Part shown: in pieces, positions 8,324-13,375 of the stretch
Position numbering within the stretch: the stretch's first letter is position 1
Layout: the number at the start of each line of letters is the position of its first letter
NCBI GenBank assembly: GCA_032433595.1
Contig: JASWJB010000591.1
Location: 1 to 13,375, forward strand
Direction: 5' to 3'
DNA: 13,375 nucleotides
Source: Conoideocrella luteorostrata
Taxonomy: Eukaryota; Ascomycota; Sordariomycetes; Hypocreales; Clavicipitaceae
Position numbers and translations under genes: made by a program
Notes under the pieces: model-generated
What the model was told of the DNA's origin: nothing
Seen by the model: the letters and a program-made list of their open reading frames with translations, nothing else
The model's database searches: none

Positions 8324-10070
8324 ATTGTCACCACCTAATTTGGGGATCAGTCGCGACATCGGGTCAGAGAGACGATATCGATGAGGCCTCTCAGCTCACC
8401 AAACAAAGGTACTGCCCGAGCCGGTGTCTAGCAACAGTGCAAATAGTAGTGGGGCGAAGCTAGACCTTGAGTTTGTCAAGTTGTGTATCGCATCACTCGT
8501 CTCCCCACCCCCCGCTAGAAAATGCCATTACTACAGCAAACTGATCACTTGAGTCTCGTCTAGCTTCTCTTTAGAGGAAGCGTCAAGTGGACTTAAAAGT
8601 TCAGTGGCATAGTATGTTCCGCATAAAATACATTACTTGATCCTGGTTGTGATACGGAGCAGGTGCTTATGGATCTTGAGCAACGCCACGCTTCAGCAGC
8701 GCCAGTAACAGCGGTCCACGACGGGATACCCCCATTGCCTCAAGGTGCAGATCGTGGTCAAGCTTTCCCCCATGGCCACTGGTCAAGAACCGAATGGCCG
8801 AATCTCGGGGCCGCATCCTTTCGTCGTCACGGGATACGCCAGAGTCCCCCTGGCGTTGGAATCACTGAAGAAGAGAGAGGATGCAGGTGGTATCTTGGGT
8901 TCTGGTCGGCGATTATTACCCATGGTCATGGCACGGAAGAAGCTAATCGTGTGGGAACAGCATCATACTCTCTCGGTCCGTTGTACTCCGTACAACGCAA
9001 CGAGACAACAATAAGCCTGGCGGTGATGAAAGCCGCAACAAGCTGACCGTTCCGGAAAGTGGGGATACGACCATATTTCAAGTAGGGTGTGACTGGTGGA
9101 AAGTTGCAGCTTATAATTACCACCACACCACCCTCCCCGGCAGTCAAAAATGATATATCGCATAGTCAATGGACCCCCCTACATTGAATCAATCCAAAAG
9201 CAGTCCCTTCCTGAGGGAGAAGCACTCAATTCAATTGTCCACCTATTGTCGCCAACAAACCTCTGAGGAAAAAGATGTCTGAAGCTAGCCTTTCTTGGCG
9301 CCGTACAATCCGATTTCCAATCACGTCCTAGCCATTGTTGAATTTCGGCCGGGCTGAGTTTGTCCGATGTCGCCGTTTTATCATGACGGCGTACTCCGTA
9401 CTCTGTGCACCATTGCTTTCATTTCCGAAGAGTTGCCGTTCCGAAAATGTGGTTCACAAGAGCCGAGCGACAAGCCTAAGCTTCATAAGTTCCCCCACTC
9501 ATTTGGCGATAGAATATGGAATTCTGTTTGGAAATCAGGGCTGAGCGGTGACCGCGGGTTTGTCCAGTCTGATACAAGCTGAATGCTTCAGAAATGTTAT
9601 GGGTTGAAATTTTATCCATGTGCAGAGTATGAATAATACTGGTGTTAAGTCAAGGCGCATCGTGGTGGTGTGGGTTTTTAGGGAGCTCGATTAATTAGTC
9701 ATGCGTGAGCAGGAACCGGGGAACTGGACTCCAGATGCCGGGCCACCTCAAAACCAGATATTTGGGTAGCCTGACCAAAGAAAGCTCCTTGGGGCCTCTG
9801 TAAACCTTGTGGTTCGTAATAATAGGGTGTTATCGTACCAAGGTGCCAAGGTCGGACAAACGTATGGCAAAGACCCGGAGCTTGTCGAGTTGTCAGGGTG
9901 TGCCCCAGTTGTCGGCTCCAGTCCATACCCGCAACATTAGCATCGACCGCGATACGGTACGTACCGCTCACCAAGCACCCTAGCCGAAACCCCCTCCCCG
10001 TTCACAATAAGTATGGCAAGGCAAAAACGACAGGTCACTGCTACCTATTGGGGGTGACTACCGAGTATTA
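8324..10070. other. Gene-poor stretch, no gene recognised
   Basis: The longest frame is on the plus strand (8669-9046, 125 codons from its first ATG). A second plus frame over the same bases is also open (about 8709-9014), so neither stands out as coding. TACTCCG copies lie at 8985 and 9391. Confidence 0.4.
8980..8996. repeat. Inverted repeat GTTGTA-N5-TACAAC around a TACTCCG copy
   Basis: Six-bp arms at 8980-8985 and 8991-8996 flank CTCCG, so one motif copy sits in the loop of a possible hairpin. Confidence 0.75.
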
Positions 10071-10151
10071 CTAGCTTTCTGAAGCTGGGCTGACAACTTG
10101 GTCTATAGAGAAAGGTGGCAGAGGCTTGAAAAGGTCAGGCAGCGGTGGCGT

Positions 10152-10167
10152 CATGATCATGATCATG
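10152..10167. repeat. 16-bp palindrome CATGATCATGATCATG
   Basis: A short ATGATC tandem repeat that is perfectly self-complementary, followed by GCCATGGC, which is itself an 8-bp palindrome. Probably a simple repeat. Confidence 0.85.
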
Positions 10168-10170
10168 GCC

Positions 10171-10909
10171 ATGGCTAAAGCTGCAGCAGCATTGCGTGTG
10201 CGATTACTGAACTCAACCCCCATCTCAACCACCCAACAACAACCTAGTTGAAACAGGGCATTAAGATCCGCTAAAGAAGTCGTGACGAGGAAACTTATCA
10301 CGGGTGTAATAAAGTAAGGGTTGTTCGTCACAAAGACGAGATGTGACGAAAAAAATGAAAGCTGACTGATGGTGGGGGTCCAGTGGAATAGGCCTCGAAT
10401 CGACAAAGTGCCTACGACCGGGGCCCGCACGTGCACCTTGACCTCATGACCCGCAAATTATTCCAGGCAGTTGCCCATGGAGTACTCCGTACAAGAAGGA
10501 GATTCATGCATCAGAAGATGAATCAAAGGACGACGAAGTTCTTTCAATGTGCCAAGCAAACATAATGGACTTCAGTAAAGTGAGTGAAGCAAACGAAGCA
10601 TGGCCCACTAAGAAAATCGTTTGATCCGTGAACGAGCCTAATATCCCAACTGTACGGAGTGCTGGTGAAGGCCATTAAGGTAACTTCACAAAATGAACGC
10701 ACGCTGCTAACTCGATTTGCAGAGTTCCTTGATTGGCACAACAATAGACGGACAATGTCAACTCCCGATGGCAACACTACTATTGTACAGCCAACAATGA
10801 ACTAAAATCGCAAGCATCGGTTAGTACATACGAGCAAACGGGGACGGGGGTAGGGTTTGGGTTGTGGCCTCCAGCCCGCAGCCGCAGCCAGGGCGCTTTG
10901 ACCAGGACC
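10171..10909. other. Gene-poor stretch, nothing secure
   Basis: A minus-strand frame of about 121 codons ends at 10071 but has no ATG at its left limit and no recognisable domain. Another (10544-10777) is shorter. Nothing else is seen apart from the TACTCCG copy at 10479-10492. Confidence 0.35.
10479..10492. repeat. TACTCCG-family copy GGAGTACTCCGTAC
   Basis: Contains the 10-bp palindrome GGAGTACTCC; the C that would complete CGG on the left is T here. It is the only copy in the 9.4-11.4 kb interval apart from a partial TACGGAGTG near 10652. Confidence 0.8.
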
Positions 10910-11244
10910 CTAGGGGCCGACATTTGACGGAGATCCCCTCGTCAAGGCGCAGCTGCAATGCACCACCATTTTGAAGCGTCCCGGGTTTCTGGTTTGGTGG
11001 GTGAGGAGCAGAGCCTGTTCCGGCGGCCGTGATTGGACCACCATATTGGATCCCCTGGCAAGGTGGTAAACCCGGCTACCTGGGTCCACGACACCCGTCC
11101 GCCAACTTAGAACGTGGGAGCGGCCATAACGGGAAGCATGTCGTGGAATACTCATAGTATGACGAAGGGAACAGACAGAAATCCAGGAACAAGCCCACAA
11201 CCGATGGGTCGAACCAACATCGAGAAGACTGCGGCTTGCATCAT

Positions 11245-11754
11245 TCATGGAGCCTCTCTCATTGTCAGCGTTTTCGTTCCTTTCCATCGTTTCCCCCCCC
11301 GCCATGCCATGGAACTACGGAAATAAGTTGGGGTGGAATAGAGAACACAGTGCATAGAAAGACGGACACTTTTATGGTACAGTAATCCTCTATTACTCCG
11401 TACTACTACTATTACTATTAAAAATCTCTTCGGGACGGGGGCTTTCCTCGCAGCATGTGGGAATAACTTGTTCATGGAAGCAAGCGACGTGGCCAACAGC
11501 TTGTATCCTCCTAAAAACTCCGTAGGCGACGTTGGTTGTCCGCCTGGATGTCTGGATCGCCTGATAACCTGGTTCACCAAGAAAAACGCGGCTGTGATGC
11601 ACTTGGCAAAACAGCGAAAGATGATGATAATCCTCGTCCACGGGCTGGATCGGCCAATGGGACGCTCTGCAGGGGCGTGTATGTGGTAATTAGCAATATG
11701 GAAATACAATAGACGAGCGACCAAGACCAATGCCGGGTGGGGAAGACGGCTCAT
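11245..11754 (-). CDS. Doubtful hypothetical protein (169 codons)
   Basis: This is the longest ATG-started frame outside the azf1-like gene. The ATG at 11754 follows a run of A (A at -3). The predicted product has two hydrophobic patches (ALVLVARLLYF near the N-terminus and RIIIIFRCFAKCITAAFF at about 41-58) and otherwise low-complexity basic sequence. It reads straight through a copy of the dispersed TACTCCG motif, which argues against coding. A frame this long in about 11 kb has a chance of very roughly one in ten in random DNA. A second ATG frame on the same strand (11305-10910, 131 codons, another phase) overlaps its end. No family recognised. Confidence 0.15.
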   Translation of the reverse strand: MSRLPHPALVLVARLLYFHIANYHIHAPAERPIGRSSPWTRIIIIFRCFAKCITAAFFLVNQVIRRSRHPGGQPTSPTEFLGGYKLLATSLASMNKLFPHAARKAPVPKRFLIVIVVVRSNRGLLYHKSVRLSMHCVLYSTPTYFRSSMAWRGGKRWKGTKTLTMREAP

Positions 11755-13120
11755 TTTTTTCCCTCACCCGTCTTATTCGCACAAACAGCTTTCCAATGCC
11801 CGAGGCGCCGAACCAACCAAAAAATATCAAACTAATTCCCCAGGTCTCAGACTAGCCGTTACACATAACAGGGACATCTTGTACTGTAGTGTGTGTACGG
11901 AGTACTCCGTACGGGTTATGCGCCTTCGTATACAGTCGCATGGTGCTAATTTCTCTGACCTTCGTCCGCATGGGTGCTCTCTCCCTCTGGCTTGTTGTGG
12001 GAAGTGTCCAAGTTTCGGGCCTTCTTGGTAAGCGTCCGTGGTCAGCCAGGGCTTATGGCTGAACGTCTCTTGAAACATGGGCAGCTATTTCAAGTCGACA
12101 CGGTGGACATGGCCAAGACAAATACAACACAGATGTGCAATATTGTAACTGCGGACCACTCCGCAGAGAGCGCTGCTATTGCCGTAGAAGCCCAAGTGGT
12201 CGAAGAGAGGTGGTTGTCCAACGGGCGGGACCAAACCCCATCTGGGCCAGAAAATGCACAACACATTGCATTGGGGCAAGGGCAATGATCACAAGACTAT
12301 ACCAAATTTGCTCCACGTGAAGCCGAGTGTTATTACTCCGTGGTGACTAGTAGGGTGAGTCCCGCTCTCGCTCCACCTAACGGGCATTGGTGTTATCTGC
12401 CAGCGATTGTGTTGAGGCTTATCGCTAATAACAATTACCGTGCGACACACAATATAATAGGACTTTGCTCCATACTCCATATACTATTCAATAGTTAGCC
12501 GGGCAGGCCAAGATCCGGCATCTAAAATGAGATTACTCGCCCAAAAGCCTAGTACCTTGATATGACGGTGACGACACGTCTTGCCAGCTTGACTGGCATC
12601 AGAGCACCCTTGGTACGGAGTACAATCTCGTATATATGCCAGTCTTCGCGCTCGAGCGGATTTCGCCTTGGCAGTTGTGTTTCTTTTATTAATGCGCGCC
12701 ATCATGTCGTCGTCGGGCGTGGCTGAGACCTACCCCTAATGCAACCTGAACAGCAGCAGTGAGGCCCAGTTAAGAATCACCCTATGAGTGAGAAAGACAA
12801 AGGGTCCATGGAGTTTCAATGATGTACTTGGTATGGAGAACCACTTTCTGTCTCTTGCCCATCTTTTGGTGGTTGACCATCCACGTACGTCTTACGCCCA
12901 CATTCCGTTTACTTGGATTTTTGTCAAACTGCAGAATTAAACTGCAGGAATGCCGCTTCACGTCGACTCTACTACATGTTGATCCGTATTGCGTTCCCTG
13001 ACCTGACCAGACCTTGTTTGAGCCTGGCCCCTTGCTCAGTGCTCGTGCGCACGGCACGACGGGCCTAGCGGGCCGGCAAGAGGGAACCACAAGCACAGAC
13101 GGTTCATCTGTTAAATATCC
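11755..13120. other. Gene-poor stretch, no gene recognised
   Basis: It contains the 18-bp palindrome at 11895 and TACTCCG copies at 12333 and 12615. A plus-strand frame of 77 codons from an ATG at 12055 to TGA at 12286-12288 has acceptable composition but no recognisable domain or splice context. Confidence 0.4.
11895..11912. repeat. Perfect 18-bp palindrome GTACGGAGTACTCCGTAC
   Basis: This is the longest perfect palindrome of the family seen here and contains the CGG-N6-CCG core at 11899-11910. It has no spacer, so it is as compatible with a dimeric protein-binding site as with a hairpin. Confidence 0.9.
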
Positions 13121-13140
13121 AACTAACTAACTAGCTAGCC
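13121..13140. repeat. Short AACT repeat ending in CTAGCTAG
   Basis: AACTAACTAACTAGCTAGCC: three AACT-type units then a palindromic CTAGCTAG. It directly precedes a TACTCCG-family copy. Confidence 0.8.
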
Positions 13141-13177
13141 AGTACGGAGTAGCCCAGAGGGAATCCAGATGGAGGAT

Positions 13178-13191
13178 ACTCCGTACGGAGT
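13178..13191. repeat. Perfect 14-bp palindrome ACTCCGTACGGAGT
   Basis: Outward-facing version of the family (CCG-TA-CGG). A single half-copy lies 30 bp to the left (about 13141-13151). The pair sits about 80 bp upstream of a TATA box at 13269. Confidence 0.85.
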
Positions 13192-13268
13192 TGCACAAAG
13201 TACAAGGGTAGCAGGCGTCGGTTTCTGGTATTCCGTAATAATATTTTAAGATGGTGTTTATCCTGGCA

Positions 13269-13276
13269 TATAAAAG
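13269..13276 (+). promoter_or_regulatory. TATA box TATAAAAG, possible promoter of a gene to the right
   Basis: This is a full match to the eukaryotic TATA consensus on the plus strand, followed by about 100 bp without a convincing start codon before the window ends. A transcript could begin near 13300-13340. No coding sequence is visible to confirm it. Confidence 0.3.
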
Positions 13277-13375
13277 CCCTTGTTGAATGGTCCCTTTTGG
13301 GGAGCGGAGGCACCGATTAGAAACAAGCCAAGACTTGGACGTAATACATCTGTTTCCAGGCTGCTGGTTTTTTTT

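Larger units (their letters stand above)
2900..13191. repeat. Dispersed TACTCCG/CGGAGTA micro-repeat family
   Basis: About 27 copies counted by eye, at roughly 2900, 3382, 3591, 3671, 3681, 3744, 4262, 5170, 5733, 5738, 5770, 6078, 6620, 6686, 6701, 6710, 7822, 8985, 9391, 10483, 11395, 11899, 11904, 12333, 12615, 13145 and 13177. None lies in 1-2899. Copies sit on both strands, usually extended to GTACTCCGTAC or ACGGAGTAC, and often pair into palindromes. The individual palindromes are listed separately. Similar motifs are, to my knowledge, common between genes in filamentous ascomycetes; their origin and function are not established here. Confidence 0.85.

Noticed and set aside
4894..8392. 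Shared 14-mer CGATGAGGCCTCTC at 4894-4907 and 8379-8392
   Set aside because: Flanks are unrelated and one such repeat is roughly expected by chance in 13 kb.
8669..9046. 125-codon plus-strand frame
   Set aside because: A second plus frame is open over most of the same bases, there is no known domain, and it crosses a TACTCCG copy.
11207..11222. B-box-like GGTTCGACCC on the minus strand
   Set aside because: No flanking T-stem, acceptor stem or A box; chance match.
12055..12288. 77-codon plus-strand frame with plausible composition
   Set aside because: Too short to stand without homology, and no splice or promoter context.
2900..13375. RIP-type mutated transposon island
   Set aside because: Base composition stays roughly balanced and no long A+T-rich blocks, paired long terminal repeats or transposase-like frames are seen.

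Overview
The window looks like nuclear DNA of a filamentous ascomycete, most likely a eurotiomycete (Aspergillus/Penicillium relatives). The reasons are one clear gene with two short introns (71 and 60 bp) carrying GT/AG borders and fungal branch sites (CTGAC, CTGAT), a pyrimidine-rich 5' leader, a fungal C2H2 regulator, and a roughly balanced base composition. There is no operon structure, bacterial ribosome-binding-site pattern or CRISPR array, and I could not identify a tRNA or rRNA gene. The genus is an inference.

Layout. Positions 1-903 are the 3' flank of the only secure gene. Positions 904-2447 (minus strand, three exons) encode a 470-residue four-finger C2H2 transcription factor whose last three fingers and following helix closely resemble the yeast Azf1 family. 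Positions 2448 to about 3250 hold its leader and proximal promoter, with a TATA-like element, a pyrimidine-rich start region and several AGGGG (STRE-type) pentamers. From about 2900 to the right edge (about 10.5 kb) I found no gene I can defend. The stretch holds short chance-sized reading frames, small tandem repeats, hairpins, two weak candidate gene relics on the minus strand (6213-6588 and 7832-8320), and a weak pair of overlapping minus-strand frames (10910-11754). At the far right a good TATA box (13269-13276) may belong to a gene beyond the window.

The most striking signal is a short dispersed motif, TACTCCG/CGGAGTA. I counted about 27 copies by eye between 2900 and 13183 and none before 2900; about one would be expected by chance. 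Copies are often paired into perfect or near-perfect palindromes of 12-18 bp. The core palindrome is CGG-N6-CCG, the geometry recognised by some fungal Zn(II)2Cys6 regulators, but the density also fits a dispersed micro-repeat.

No multi-gene system is visible. The biological content is one regulator next to an unusually long gene-poor interval. That interval is the place to look for noncoding transcripts, regulatory elements or decayed genes. None of these can be proved from this sequence alone.
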